This document shows, piece after piece, positions 1 to 8,663 of a DNA stretch of 64,000 nucleotides (its first letter is position 1; the number at the start of each line of letters is the position of its first letter). The notes under the pieces were generated by a model, which was not told where the DNA came from, made no database searches, and was given only the letters and a program-made list of their open reading frames with translations. The stretch is taken from the NCBI RefSeq assembly GCF_003725545.1, contig NZ_RJLN01000011.1:1-64000 (forward strand), in the 5' to 3' direction. The position numbers and the translations under genes are program-made. The DNA comes from Micromonospora solifontis. GTDB taxonomy: Bacteria; Actinomycetota; Actinomycetes; Mycobacteriales; Micromonosporaceae.

Positions 1-5
1 CGGCG

Positions 6-566
6 ATGCCCGCCGTGGCGGGCCGGCGGCGCACCCCACCGGTCGGGGTGATGGTCGGGGTGGCGGCGGCGGTGCTGGCCGGCGTGGTCGGGGCGGCCGG
101 GTGGACCGCCACCCAGCGGGTCGCCGCGATCGACACCGCCAAGCAACCGACCAGCGGCGCATGGATGGGCAAGAGCGTCTCCGGGGGCGTCGGCGTCCCG
201 CTGCGGGAGGCCGCGTTCGAGTTCACCGTCTACCGGCTGGCCTGCGGTGCCGCGAGCCTGCCGGTGACGAAGCCGGGTGACCGGCAGTGCCTGGCCACGA
301 TCGGGGTGCGCAACCTCACCCCGGACGAGCAGACCTGGCACGGCCAGTTGCAGCGCGCCTACCTGCCGGGCGGCAACTGGGTGCCGGCCGACGAGGACGC
401 CACCCAGGTGGCCAACCTGGGGCAGGACGTCTTCGCCAAGCCGGTCGCCGCGGGGAGCCGGGTGCTCCTGCCGCTGGTCTTCACCATGCACGGCACCGAT
501 CCGCCGAAGCAGTTGGAGCTGCGCAGCGGGGTGTTCTCCGCCGGGGTCCGGGTGGACGTGGCCTGA
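6..566 (+). CDS. Membrane-anchored hypothetical protein, DUF4352-like
   Basis: The product is 186 aa. A basic N-terminus precedes one hydrophobic segment at about residues 14-33, followed by an extracytoplasmic domain. That domain (about residues 60-186) has the beta-rich pattern of DUF4352-type immunoglobulin-like proteins: an ECF-like opening strand, a conserved statement about amino-acid-neutral 'V-N-L' strands, and a closing 'LPLVF' and 'LRSGV' region. The role is unknown; such domains are usually secreted or surface-exposed. The ATG at position 6 is so close to the window edge that the true start could lie upstream, and GTG/ATG codons at about 48-51 are alternatives. It runs in the same direction as the next gene, which starts 34 bases later, so the two may be cotranscribed. 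Confidence 0.6.
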   Translation: MPAVAGRRRTPPVGVMVGVAAAVLAGVVGAAGWTATQRVAAIDTAKQPTSGAWMGKSVSGGVGVPLREAAFEFTVYRLACGAASLPVTKPGDRQCLATIGVRNLTPDEQTWHGQLQRAYLPGGNWVPADEDATQVANLGQDVFAKPVAAGSRVLLPLVFTMHGTDPPKQLELRSGVFSAGVRVDVA

Positions 567-600
567 CCGGGGGCCGGGCGGCGGTCGTACCCTGGGGTCC

Positions 601-1488
601 GTGACCGCCGCCCTCGCCCCCGCCCTGGACGTGGCCGACTGGCAGGCCCGGCGCCGGGCCCACGAGGAGCGGGTGGACGCCTGGCTGGCACCGCACCTGG
701 CCCGCCGCCGGTCCGGGGTGAAGCATCCGGTGGAGGACTTCCTCTTCACCTACTACTCGCACCGCCCCGCCCAGCTACGCCGCTGGCACCCGGGCGCGGG
801 GGTGGCGCTGCGCGACGCGGACCCGGCCGAGTTCGGCCCGGACTACGCCGCCACCGCCGCCGGGCTCACCCTCGACACCGATCGGGTACGCGCCCGCCGC
901 GCCGATTCCGTCCGCTGGATCCGTAGGCTGCTCGCGGCGACCGCCGGCCGCCCGGCCCACTTCGGCTGCTTCGGCATGCACGAGTGGGCGATGGTCTACC
1001 GGCAGACCCAGGACGAGGTACGCCACAACGCCTGGCCGCTGCGGCTCAGCCCGCAGGCCACCGCCGCGGTGGTCGAGGAGCGGGGCGTTCGGTGCAGCCA
1101 CTTCGACGCGTTCCGGTTCTTCACCGCCCCGGCCCGGCCACTGAACCTGCTCACCCCGACCCGGGAGAGCCAGCACGCGCTGGAGCAGCCGGGCTGCCTG
1201 CACGCCAACATGGACCTCTACAAGTGGGCGTACAAGCTCTCCCCGCTGGTGCCCTCGGAGCTGGTCGCCGACTGTTTCGCGCTGGCCCGGGAGATCCGCG
1301 CCCTGGACATGCGGGCCAGCCCGTACGACCTGGCCGACCTGGGCTACCCGCCGGTACGGGTGGAGACGCCGGAGGGCCGGGCCGAGTACGTCACCGCCCA
1401 GCGCGGCTTCGCCGAGCGGGCCGCCGTGCTGCGGACCCGGCTGCTCGCCGCACTGGACCGGTCCGCGCCGCCCGCCGACACCGCCTGA
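601..1488 (+). CDS. 3-methyladenine DNA glycosylase-like protein
   Basis: The product is 295 aa from a GTG start. It is soluble, with no signal peptide or membrane segment. I recognise the protein as a conserved actinobacterial family usually labelled 3-methyladenine DNA glycosylase; typical features are the 'GVKHPVEDFLFTYYSHRP' block near residue 40, an 'HFGCFGMHEWAMVYR' block near residue 125 and a 'CLHANMDLYKWAYKL' block near residue 205. I do not see a clear helix-hairpin-helix Gly/Pro-Asp glycosylase motif, so the label rests on family resemblance rather than on catalytic residues. The GTG was chosen because residues upstream in the same frame are low-complexity shadow of the preceding gene. 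Confidence 0.6.
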   Translation: MTAALAPALDVADWQARRRAHEERVDAWLAPHLARRRSGVKHPVEDFLFTYYSHRPAQLRRWHPGAGVALRDADPAEFGPDYAATAAGLTLDTDRVRARRADSVRWIRRLLAATAGRPAHFGCFGMHEWAMVYRQTQDEVRHNAWPLRLSPQATAAVVEERGVRCSHFDAFRFFTAPARPLNLLTPTRESQHALEQPGCLHANMDLYKWAYKLSPLVPSELVADCFALAREIRALDMRASPYDLADLGYPPVRVETPEGRAEYVTAQRGFAERAAVLRTRLLAALDRSAPPADTA

Positions 1489-1545
1489 CCGGAGCGCACC
1501 GGCCAGCCGGGCCGCCACCGGGCCGGGTGGCGGGTGGTCGCGGAG

Positions 1546-1576
1546 CCGGGCCCGCCCGACGAGCGGGCGGGCCCGG
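1546..1576. terminator. Bidirectional stem-loop between convergent genes
   Basis: A 13-bp perfect GC stem (1546-1558 with 1564-1576) closes a 5-base loop. It sits between the ends of two convergent genes (1488 and 1587). There is no U-tract, as is common for actinobacterial terminators. Confidence 0.65.
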
Positions 1577-1586
1577 GTTCAGGCAG

Positions 1587-2696
1587 TCAGCCGGCGGTGC
1601 AGGTCAGCGGCACCATGATGGGGGTTCCGCTGGCCAGGAAGCCCCAACTGGTCTGCGCGGCCGGGGCCAGGACGCCGTTCCAGCCGGCGTCCCGGGCGGT
1701 CACCGAGGTGCCGTCCTGGGTCAGCTCGGCGCCCCACGCCTGGGTGATCCGCTGGCCGTCGGGGAGAGTGAACCGCACCGTCCAGCCGCTGGTCGGGGCG
1801 GTGCCGGTGTTGGCGACGGTCACCTCCCCCTGGAAGCCGCCCGGCCACTGTCCGGCGGTCCGGTAGGTGGCCGCGCAGCCGCCGGGCGTCCCGGTCGGGG
1901 TGGGCGTCGGTGTGGGGCTGTCGGTCGGGCTCGGGCCGCCGGTCGGCGACGTGGTGGGGGTGGGGGTGGCCCGGCGCAGGGCCGCGGTGAGCGCCGGGTA
2001 CCAGCGGTCCGACATCTTCTGGTCGCCGGCGGCGTTCGGGTGCACACCGTCGTACGTGTCGGTGGCGGTGTCGAAGCCGGTCCACTGGTCGACCACGACG
2101 ACCGGGGAGGCGGTCGTGGTCTTTCCCGCCGCCCAGCCGTCGATCGCGGAGTTGAGCGCGACCACCCGCTGGCCGCACTCCGGGCAGCTGCTCGGGTTCA
2201 TCGGGATGATCTTCGCGACCAGCACGGTGGTCGCCGGGTTGCTGGCCCGCATCTGGTCCACCAGCTTCGAGTACGCGGCCAGGATGGTGGCCGGCGCGAT
2301 GTTGCTCCACACGTCGTTCGTGCCGAAGTGCATGAGCACGACGTCCGGATGGGTGGCGGCGAGCCAGCCGGGCAGCAGGTTCTGGTTGGCCACGTTGGTC
2401 ACCAGGTAACCGCCGTGTCCCTCGTTGTCCCCGTCGTACGGCACGCCGCAACCCTGCGGGCCGAGGGTGCCGACGAAGTCGACGTCGGGGTAGCCGGTGG
2501 ACTGGAGGCGGTTCCAGAGCACCGCCCGCCAGCAGCCCGGCGACCCGGTGATGGAGTCGCCGAGGGGCATGACGCGGACCGGGGTGGTGGCCGCGGCCGC
2601 CGGTGGCGCCGTGGAGACGAGGACCGGGCCGACGGCGAGGGCGGGCAGGAGGGCGGCGACCGCGATCAGCGCGGCACGCAGGGGTTTGCGGAGCAT
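1587..2696 (-). CDS. Secreted SGNH/GDSL hydrolase with C-terminal CBM2
   Basis: The product is 369 aa. A signal peptide (basic start, long Ala/Leu core, cleavage near the 'AAAA' at about residue 35) leads to an SGNH hydrolase domain. Block I is 'MPLGDSIT' (nucleophile Ser about residue 48), block III is 'GTNDVW' and block V is 'YDGVHPN' (catalytic Asp/His). A Pro/Thr/Ser linker at about residues 245-270 joins a C-terminal family 2 carbohydrate-binding module, recognisable from its two terminal cysteines and the spaced tryptophans in 'GQWPGGF', 'SGWTV' and 'WNG'. It probably deacylates plant polysaccharide outside the cell (for example acetyl or feruloyl xylan esterase activity); the exact substrate cannot be read from sequence. 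It is transcribed alone, convergent with the preceding gene. Confidence 0.9.
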   Translation of the reverse strand: MLRKPLRAALIAVAALLPALAVGPVLVSTAPPAAAATTPVRVMPLGDSITGSPGCWRAVLWNRLQSTGYPDVDFVGTLGPQGCGVPYDGDNEGHGGYLVTNVANQNLLPGWLAATHPDVVLMHFGTNDVWSNIAPATILAAYSKLVDQMRASNPATTVLVAKIIPMNPSSCPECGQRVVALNSAIDGWAAGKTTTASPVVVVDQWTGFDTATDTYDGVHPNAAGDQKMSDRWYPALTAALRRATPTPTTSPTGGPSPTDSPTPTPTPTGTPGGCAATYRTAGQWPGGFQGEVTVANTGTAPTSGWTVRFTLPDGQRITQAWGAELTQDGTSVTARDAGWNGVLAPAAQTSWGFLASGTPIMVPLTCTAG

Positions 2697-2805
2697 GAGG
2701 ACGGAACTCCTGTCACGTGACGTGGTGGTCGGTGACGGCCCGGTGCTCCCGTACGTATTGAAGTGCTTCGACGTCGCCCGCTCAACCCGGTCCCGCGACG
2801 CGGAC

Positions 2806-3381
2806 TCAGCCCCCCGGGTGGCCCCGGTGCCGCGCCCATTCCGGCGCGAGGATCGACATGACGGTGGCGTCCACCCGGTGGTCGCCGTCCCGCAGCACCT
2901 GGCGGAGCGTGCCCTCGGCGACGAAGCCGACCTTCTCGTAGACCCGGCGGGCCCGCGGGTTGAACGCGAACACCTCCAGCGCGATCCGGTGCAGGCCGAG
3001 CCGCTCGAAGCCGTAGCCGACGATGAGCCGGACCGCCTCGGTGCCCAGGCCCCGGCCCCGCCCGGCCGGGCCGATCAGGGTCCGGAAGTTGCAGGTCTCG
3101 TTGCGCGGGTCCCACTCGTTGAGCACCACCTCGCCGACGCACTCCCCGGTGGCCCGGTCCACCACGGCCAGGTCGAGCCGGTCGGTCTGAGCGCCCCGGC
3201 TGCCGTACCAGTCGCGGAGCCGGTCCAGGTCGAAGCGTTCCTGGGGCGGGCTGCCGGTCAGCCGGACCACCTCCGGGTCGGCCAGGATGGCCTGGAAGGC
3301 GGCGGCGTCGTCGGCGGTGAGCGGACGGAGCAGCACCCGCTCGCCGGTGAGCGTGGGCTTGATCGAGAAGTCGGTCGGCAC
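2806..3381 (-). CDS. GNAT family N-acetyltransferase, RimJ/RimL type
   Basis: The product is 191 aa from a GTG start. It opens with the typical 'L.GERVLLRPLTADDAAAF' strand-helix, has the acetyl-CoA pyrophosphate loop 'GRGRGLGTEAV' at about residue 120, and ends with the RimJ/RimL signature 'YGFERLGLHRIALEVFAFN' followed by 'ARRVYEKVGF'. It transfers an acetyl group from acetyl-CoA to an amine; related enzymes acetylate ribosomal protein N-termini, but many are detoxification or metabolic enzymes, so the substrate is open. It stands alone and is divergent from the LtrA gene; about 110 bases separate the two starts. Confidence 0.88.
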   Translation of the reverse strand: MPTDFSIKPTLTGERVLLRPLTADDAAAFQAILADPEVVRLTGSPPQERFDLDRLRDWYGSRGAQTDRLDLAVVDRATGECVGEVVLNEWDPRNETCNFRTLIGPAGRGRGLGTEAVRLIVGYGFERLGLHRIALEVFAFNPRARRVYEKVGFVAEGTLRQVLRDGDHRVDATVMSILAPEWARHRGHPGG

Positions 3382-3491
3382 GCGGCGGATTGTGAGCCGT
3401 AGGGAGGCGCCGCCTCAAACCGTTTTCACCGGCCGGCCGGTCGCTTTGTGCCCGATCCCCGGTGCACCCGCCCCGGCGTTGGCAGAGTGAG

Positions 3492-5927
3492 GTGGTGGGC
3501 GACGTCGGTCGAATCCAGTTGGCCGGCGATGAGGGGGGCGTCAGCCGGCTGGAGCTCTTCCTCGACCTGATCTTCGTCTTCGCCTTCCTCAACGTCACCG
3601 GGGTGACCGCCGAGCAGCTGAACCCCGCGGGGTTGCCGCGTGGCCTGCTGCTGCTGGTACTGCTCTGGTGGTGCTGGGCACCGTTCGCCTGGCTCGGCAA
3701 CTCCGTCCGGCTGGACCGGGGCGTCATGCCGGTGGTGATGTTCGGACTGAGTGCGACCCTGTTCGTGATGGCACTGACCGTGCGGGAGGCGTTCCTCGAC
3801 CGCCCCGGCGGGCTGCCCGGGCCGGTCGTGTTCGCGCTCGGCTACCTGGCCGTCCGGGCCACCGTCCTCGCGGTCGGCACGCTGGCCGGCACCGGTGGGC
3901 AGAGCCGCCACCTGTTCCGCCAGGCCTTGCCGCCGGTGCTGGTCGGCACCCTGTTCCTGCTGGCCGCCGCCGTGCTGCCGAACTGGGTCGAGGACCCGGT
4001 GGCCCGGGAGTGGATCCGGTACGCGCTGGTCGCCTGCACGGTGCTCGTCGAGTACGGCGCCGCGCTGCTGATCGGGTCGAACCTCTGGCGGATCGGCTCG
4101 AGCCGGTACTGGGCGGAGCGGCACGGTCTCATCATCCTGATCGGGTTCGGCGAGACGATCATCTCGGTGGGGCTCAGCCAGGGTGCCGCGATCGCTCAGC
4201 CGCTGACCCCGGTGGTGCTGGTCGGGGTGCTGCTCGGGGTGGCGCTGGCCGGCGCCCTCTGGTGGACGTACTTCGACGTGGCCCGGTTCGCGGGAGAGCA
4301 GGCTCTGGAGCGGGTTTCCGGGGATCGCCGCAGCCGGCTCGGCCGGGACGCGTACAGCCTGCTGCACCTGCCCATGATGGCCGGTCTGATCCTCGTGGCG
4401 CTCGGGCTCAAGAAGGTGCTCGGGGAGCTGCGCGTGCACACCGGGAGCGAGACCACCACGCCGGGCTTCGGGCGGCTGGTGCTCTACGGCGGGGTGGCCC
4501 TCTACCTGCTGGGGCTGCTTCTCTTCGAGATCCGTGCGCTGCGCCTGCTGGGTCGCTCGCCGGTGCTGGGTCTCCTGCTGGTGGCGGTGCTCGCCCCGCT
4601 CGCCCCGCACCTGCCGGTGCTGATCCAGCTGGCTCTGCTCACCGCGGCGGCGGGCGCGATGGCGCTGGCCGACGTGACCGTCTTCCGGGCGCGGCACCGG
4701 CGACTGCACGCGCAGATCGCCCCGGCCCACCGGCACGCCGGGGTCACCCCGAAGGAACTCTTCTTCGACCTGGTCTTCGTCTACGCGTTCCTGCAGGTGG
4801 CCGCGTTGATGTCCGACGATCCCACCTGGACCGGCGTGGTCCGGGGGCTGCTCGTGCTCACCATCCTCTGGCTGGCCTGGTGCGGCTACGCCTGGCTGGC
4901 CGCCGTGGTCCGCTCGGAGAGTCCCGTGGTGCGCCTGGTCATGGTCCTGGTGGTCGCGTTGACCGCACTGATCGCCCTGGCCAGCCCGCAGGCGTTCACC
5001 GGCGCGCTCGGCGGTCTCCCCGGGCCGCTGGTCTTCGTGGCCTGCTACGCGGCCATCCGCCTGCTCCACCTGGCCTCCTTCGGGCTGATGGCCTGGCAGG
5101 ACCCCTGCTGGCGGAGGCCGCCGGTGGCCACCGCCCTGCCGACCCTGATCGCGCTGGCCCTGCTGCTGGCCGCCGCGCTGATGCCCACGCCGGTCACCGA
5201 CCTCCACCACCTCACCCCGGTGCAGGTCGGGCTCTGGCTGCTGGCCATCGCGGTCGACTTCGGGGGGAACGCCCGGATCAGTCTGCGCCACCTGCGGATC
5301 GGCTCTGCGGAGCACTGGACGGACCGGCACTGCCTGATCATCATCATCGGGCTCGGCGAAGCGGTGATCTCGATGGGCTCCGCGGTGGTCTACACGCCGA
5401 TCTCGGCCCGTATCGTCGTGGCGGCGTTCCTGGGCACCGCCCTGCTGGCCAGCCTGTGGTGGGTCTACTTCGGCTGGGGCAGCGTGGCGGAGGAACGGGT
5501 TCTGGCGACCGCGCGGGGAGAGCGGCGTACCCGGTTGGCCCGCGACGCCTACACCTGGCTGCACCTGCCGATGGTGGCCGGGATCGTGCTGGTCTCGCTC
5601 GGCCTGCGCAAGACCATCTCGGTGTTGGGCAGCCGGGGCTTCTTCGAGCTCGGGCCGCCGCCGTACCCGCTGGGCCATCTGGCGCTCTTCGGCGGCGTGC
5701 TGCTCTACCTGCTCGGCGACCTGGCGTTCCGGCGGCGGCTGACCGGGCGGTACCCGCCGGCCCGGGTGGTGCGGGCGCTGGTGGTCGCGGCTCTGCTGCC
5801 GCTGACCGGGTCGCTTGCGGCGCTGCTCGCGCTGGCCCTGCTCGCCGCGGTCTGCCTGGCCTTCACCGCGTTCGAGGTGATACGCGGCCACGGGCCGGCC
5901 CGCACCGGGCCGGTGACCGCCCACTGA
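3492..5927 (+). CDS. Tandem-duplicated low temperature requirement (LtrA) membrane protein
   Basis: The product is about 811 aa and almost entirely membrane-spanning. LtrA proteins are usually near 400 aa; this one holds two full LtrA units. Landmark blocks occur twice in the same order: 'ELFLDLIFVFAF' near residue 22 and 'ELFFDLVFVYAF' near residue 424; 'RHGLIILIGFGETIIS' and 'RHCLIIIIGLGEAVIS'; 'RDAYSLLHLPMMAG' and 'RDAYTWLHLPMVAG'. The function of LtrA is poorly defined (named from a Listeria cold-sensitive mutant). GTG codons at 3492 and 3495 both fit as starts; a GTG at 3462 is less likely because residues before 3492 have no family resemblance and no ribosome-binding site precedes it. 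It is convergent with arfB. Confidence 0.85.
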   Translation: MVGDVGRIQLAGDEGGVSRLELFLDLIFVFAFLNVTGVTAEQLNPAGLPRGLLLLVLLWWCWAPFAWLGNSVRLDRGVMPVVMFGLSATLFVMALTVREAFLDRPGGLPGPVVFALGYLAVRATVLAVGTLAGTGGQSRHLFRQALPPVLVGTLFLLAAAVLPNWVEDPVAREWIRYALVACTVLVEYGAALLIGSNLWRIGSSRYWAERHGLIILIGFGETIISVGLSQGAAIAQPLTPVVLVGVLLGVALAGALWWTYFDVARFAGEQALERVSGDRRSRLGRDAYSLLHLPMMAGLILVALGLKKVLGELRVHTGSETTTPGFGRLVLYGGVALYLLGLLLFEIRALRLLGRSPVLGLLLVAVLAPLAPHLPVLIQLALLTAAAGAMALADVTVFRARHRRLHAQIAPAHRHAGVTPKELFFDLVFVYAFLQVAALMSDDPTWTGVVRGLLVLTILWLAWCGYAWLAAVVRSESPVVRLVMVLVVALTALIALASPQAFTGALGGLPGPLVFVACYAAIRLLHLASFGLMAWQDPCWRRPPVATALPTLIALALLLAAALMPTPVTDLHHLTPVQVGLWLLAIAVDFGGNARISLRHLRIGSAEHWTDRHCLIIIIGLGEAVISMGSAVVYTPISARIVVAAFLGTALLASLWWVYFGWGSVAEERVLATARGERRTRLARDAYTWLHLPMVAGIVLVSLGLRKTISVLGSRGFFELGPPPYPLGHLALFGGVLLYLLGDLAFRRRLTGRYPPARVVRALVVAALLPLTGSLAALLALALLAAVCLAFTAFEVIRGHGPARTGPVTAH

Positions 5928-5942
5928 TGGCGCGGTGGCCGC

Positions 5943-6368
5943 TCAGTCGCCGTCCACCCGGCGGTCGCGCTTGCGCTGGGACCGGCGCTTCTTCTCGGCC
6001 AGCCGGCGTTCCTTGGCGGCGCGCGACGGCCGGGTCGGGCGGCGCGGCTTCGGCGGCGGCGCGACCGCCTCGCGCAGCAGCGCGGCCATCCGTTCGCGGG
6101 CCGCCTCCCGGTTGGCCAACTGCGCCCGGTGCTCGCTGGCGGCGACGGTGAGCACGCCGTCGACCAGCCGGTTGGCGAGCCGGTCGAGGGCCCGGGCGCG
6201 CAGCGGCTCGGGCACGCTGGGCGAGCCGGCCACGTCGAAGCTGAGCTCCACCCGGGAGTCGGCGGTGTTGACCCCCTGGCCACCGGGGCCGGACGAGCGG
6301 GAGAACCGCTCCCGCAGCTCGGCGGCGGGGACCACGAGCCGGTCGGTCACCCGCAGTCCGTCGTCCAC
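5943..6368 (-). CDS. arfB: Alternative ribosome-rescue aminoacyl-tRNA hydrolase
   Basis: The product is 141 aa, the usual size of ArfB/YaeJ. The peptidyl-tRNA hydrolysis motif GGQ is at residues 29-31 in the context 'SSGPGGQGVN', and the C-terminal tail is strongly basic (runs of Lys/Arg from about residue 110), which in this family inserts into the empty mRNA channel of a stalled ribosome. There is no codon-recognition domain, which separates it from class I release factors RF1/RF2. It frees ribosomes stalled on non-stop mRNA. It lies just downstream of a small membrane protein gene on the same strand (9-base gap) and converges on the LtrA gene. Confidence 0.9.
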   Translation of the reverse strand: MDDGLRVTDRLVVPAAELRERFSRSSGPGGQGVNTADSRVELSFDVAGSPSVPEPLRARALDRLANRLVDGVLTVAASEHRAQLANREAARERMAALLREAVAPPPKPRRPTRPSRAAKERRLAEKKRRSQRKRDRRVDGD

Positions 6369-6377
6369 GTCCCGAGG

Positions 6378-6686
6378 CTAGCGCCTCGGGCGGGGACTCG
6401 GAGTGGGGGTCACGGTGGCGGTCGGGGTGGGGCCGGGATCGGCCCGGTCGTGGTCGGAACCGGCCGCCGCGTACGCGGCCGCGCCGACCAGCAGCAGGGC
6501 GATCACCCCGACCTTGGTGAGGACCGCCCGGACCGCCAGCCAGGCGGTCCGCCGGGCGCCCGGGACGCTGTTACGGATGGTGCGGTAGTCCGACCAGCCG
6601 CGTTTCGCGCGGGCGTACGCCGCGCCGACGCCGACGCCGATGACCAGGCCCACCAGGAGGAGGGCCGCGATGACAGCTTGCTCCAC
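6378..6686 (-). CDS. Small two-helix membrane protein, unknown function
   Basis: The product is 102 aa. Two hydrophobic segments (about residues 4-24 and 56-77) flank a short basic cytoplasmic loop, and a Pro/Thr/Arg-rich tail follows. I recognise no family. It is only 9 bases upstream of arfB on the same strand, so the two are probably cotranscribed. The sequence upstream (about 6690-6730) is the most AT-rich stretch nearby and is a likely promoter region. Confidence 0.6.
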   Translation of the reverse strand: MEQAVIAALLLVGLVIGVGVGAAYARAKRGWSDYRTIRNSVPGARRTAWLAVRAVLTKVGVIALLLVGAAAYAAAGSDHDRADPGPTPTATVTPTPSPRPRR

Positions 6687-6794
6687 CCACGCCAGTATCC
6701 ATACTCAGCGTAATATTTCCATGGTCCGATGCTTCCACGCCGGATATCCGACAGATCACGCGGCGCCGCCCGCCCCGCGTGGAACTTCCACCGC

Positions 6795-7655
6795 TCAGCC
6801 GCCCCGGCCGATGATGGTGTCGGCGGTCTGCTGGACCTGGTCGATCGGGATGGCGAAGCCGATGCCGATCGAGCCGCTGCCGTCGATGGTGGCGATGGCC
6901 GTGTTCACCCCGACCACCTCACCGCGGGCGTTGACCAGTGGTCCACCCGAGTTGCCCGGGTTGATCGAGGCGTCGGTCTGCACCGCGGTGTGCCGGCCGT
7001 TGCCGATGCGTACCTGCCGGTTGAGGGCGCTGACGATGCCGGCCGTCACCGTGCCGGCGAGGCCGAGCGGCGAGCCGACCGCCAGCACCGGCTCCCCCAC
7101 CCGGGTGGAGTTCGGCTTGGCCAGCGGCAGCGGTGGCAGCCCCGCGGACGCGGGCACCTTCAGCACCGCGAGGTCGCTGCTCGGCTCCCGGCCGACCACC
7201 TGCGCGGTGAACCGGCGGCCGTCGGAGGTCTCCACGGTCACCGGCCCGGAGCCGCCCCGGGCCAGGATGTGGTCGTTGGTGACGATGTGCTGCTCGTGGT
7301 CGATCGCGAAGCCCGAGCCGGTGGCCGAGGCGCCCGAGGTGCCGCCGACCATCACCGAGACCACGCCGGGCACGCTCTTCTCGGCGGCGGTGGTCAGCTC
7401 CGCCGGCACCGGCGCGGCGGACGCCGCGGCCGGGCCGGTGGCGTCGCGGCCGGCCACCCAGCTGCCGGCCGCCGCGCCCGAGACGGTGGAGAGGGCCACC
7501 ACCGCGAGCGCGGTCAGCAGCCGGCCGCGCCACCCGCCACCGCCCGGGCCCCGCTGCGACCCGGGTACGTCCCACCGGCCGCGCCCGTCCGGGTCCAGCT
7601 CCGGCGAGACGAACCACGGGCCGCGCGGTTCGCCGAGTCCGGTCTGCACTGCCAT
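6795..7655 (-). CDS. Membrane-anchored HtrA/DegP-type serine protease without PDZ
   Basis: The product is 286 aa. A Gly/Arg-rich cytoplasmic start leads to one membrane segment at about residues 46-66, then a trypsin-like S1C protease domain outside the cell. The catalytic triad is visible: His129 in 'TNDH', Asp161 in 'SSDLAVLK' and Ser236 in 'GNSGGP'. The chain ends right after the protease domain ('GFAIPIDQVQ'), so the C-terminal PDZ domain normal for HtrA is absent. It degrades or processes misfolded envelope proteins in related systems. It is the last gene of a same-strand run with VWA, DUF58 and MoxR genes, 48 bases after the VWA gene, so it may work with that system. Confidence 0.88.
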   Translation of the reverse strand: MAVQTGLGEPRGPWFVSPELDPDGRGRWDVPGSQRGPGGGGWRGRLLTALAVVALSTVSGAAAGSWVAGRDATGPAAASAAPVPAELTTAAEKSVPGVVSVMVGGTSGASATGSGFAIDHEQHIVTNDHILARGGSGPVTVETSDGRRFTAQVVGREPSSDLAVLKVPASAGLPPLPLAKPNSTRVGEPVLAVGSPLGLAGTVTAGIVSALNRQVRIGNGRHTAVQTDASINPGNSGGPLVNARGEVVGVNTAIATIDGSGSIGIGFAIPIDQVQQTADTIIGRGG

Positions 7656-7703
7656 ACCTGGCTCCTCACGTGTCGTGCCGTCCTGCCGTTGCGGTGCCGC
7701 GGT

Positions 7704-8663
7704 TCAGGGCAGCCGGGAGAACCACCGCAGTGATCCGGCGGCCGCGCCCAGGGCGAAGACCAGCCCCAGGCCGATGAAGCGGGCGGAGACGTCCTGCCGT
7801 TCCTTCCGGTAGCCGACCGACGTGCCGATGTCCTCGTAGACGTCGCGCAGTTCGGCGCTGCTGGTCGCCTCGTGGAAGCCGCCCCCGGTCTCCTCGGCCA
7901 CCGCCTTGAGGGTCTGGCCGTCGACCGGCACCTGGATCGCCCGCCCGCCCCGGTCGACGAAGCCGGACGGCGTGCCGAACGAGATGGCGTGCACCGGGAC
8001 CTTGGCCGTCACCGCCTGGGCGGCGGCCTCCATCGGATCCATCCCCGAGGTGTTCGCCCCGTCGGACAGGATGATGATCCGGGCCGGCGGCGGGTCCTTG
8101 GCGGCCTTGGCGTCCAGGCTCTTCACCGCGCCGAGGGAGGTGCTGATCGCCTCCCCGATGGCGGTGCCCTGAACGCCGGTCACCCCCTCCGCCAGCCGGC
8201 CGATCCCCTCGTGCAGGGCGTCCCGGTCGGTGCTCGGCGGCACCAGCACCGCCGCGCTGCCGGCGAAGGCGACCAGGCCCACGTTGAACTCGCCGGGCAG
8301 GCCGTCGACGAACCGGCGGGCGGCCCGCTTGGCGGCGGTCAGCCGGTCCGGGTCGACGTCGCTGGCGAGCATGGAGGTGGAGACGTCGACGGCCACCATC
8401 ACGGTGGCCCGTTCCCGGGGCACCCGCACCTCCGCGCTGGGCCGGGCGAAGCCGACCACCAGCAGCGCGAGCATGGCGAGGAAGAGACCCGCCGGGACGT
8501 GCCGGCGCCAGGCCGGCCGCTGCGGCGCGACCCGGTCCAGCAGGCGCAGGTTGGTGAAGCGGACCGCGTACCGGCTCTGCCGGCGCTGCATCGCGAGGTA
8601 GCCGACGACGAGCGCGACCACGCCGAGCAGCAGCCACAGCCGGCCGGGCGACTGCCAGGTCAC
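7704..8663 (-). CDS. VWA-domain membrane protein, BatA-like
   Basis: The product is 319 aa. Membrane segments lie near residues 10-25 and 55-75 and at the C-terminus (about 290-312), around a von Willebrand factor A domain. The metal-ion adhesion site is seen as 'DVSTSM' near residue 93, with the downstream 'LSDGANTSG'. This is the layout of BatA-type proteins, which act with MoxR ATPases and DUF58 proteins in envelope stress or metal-chelation and protein-complex assembly. It overlaps the DUF58 gene by 4 bases (ATGA), which suggests translational coupling. Confidence 0.88.
   Translation of the reverse strand: MTWQSPGRLWLLLGVVALVVGYLAMQRRQSRYAVRFTNLRLLDRVAPQRPAWRRHVPAGLFLAMLALLVVGFARPSAEVRVPRERATVMVAVDVSTSMLASDVDPDRLTAAKRAARRFVDGLPGEFNVGLVAFAGSAAVLVPPSTDRDALHEGIGRLAEGVTGVQGTAIGEAISTSLGAVKSLDAKAAKDPPPARIIILSDGANTSGMDPMEAAAQAVTAKVPVHAISFGTPSGFVDRGGRAIQVPVDGQTLKAVAEETGGGFHEATSSAELRDVYEDIGTSVGYRKERQDVSARFIGLGLVFALGAAAGSLRWFSRLP

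Noticed and set aside
984..2720. 578-codon frame across the glycosylase/esterase junction
   Set aside because: Arg/Ala/Gly-rich shadow crossing two convergent, well-recognised genes and a terminator.
3426..5924. 832-codon open frame on the minus strand opposite the LtrA gene
   Set aside because: It is a GC-bias shadow: the composition is Gln/Arg/Gly/Pro/His low-complexity with no family resemblance, while the plus strand encodes a clear membrane protein.
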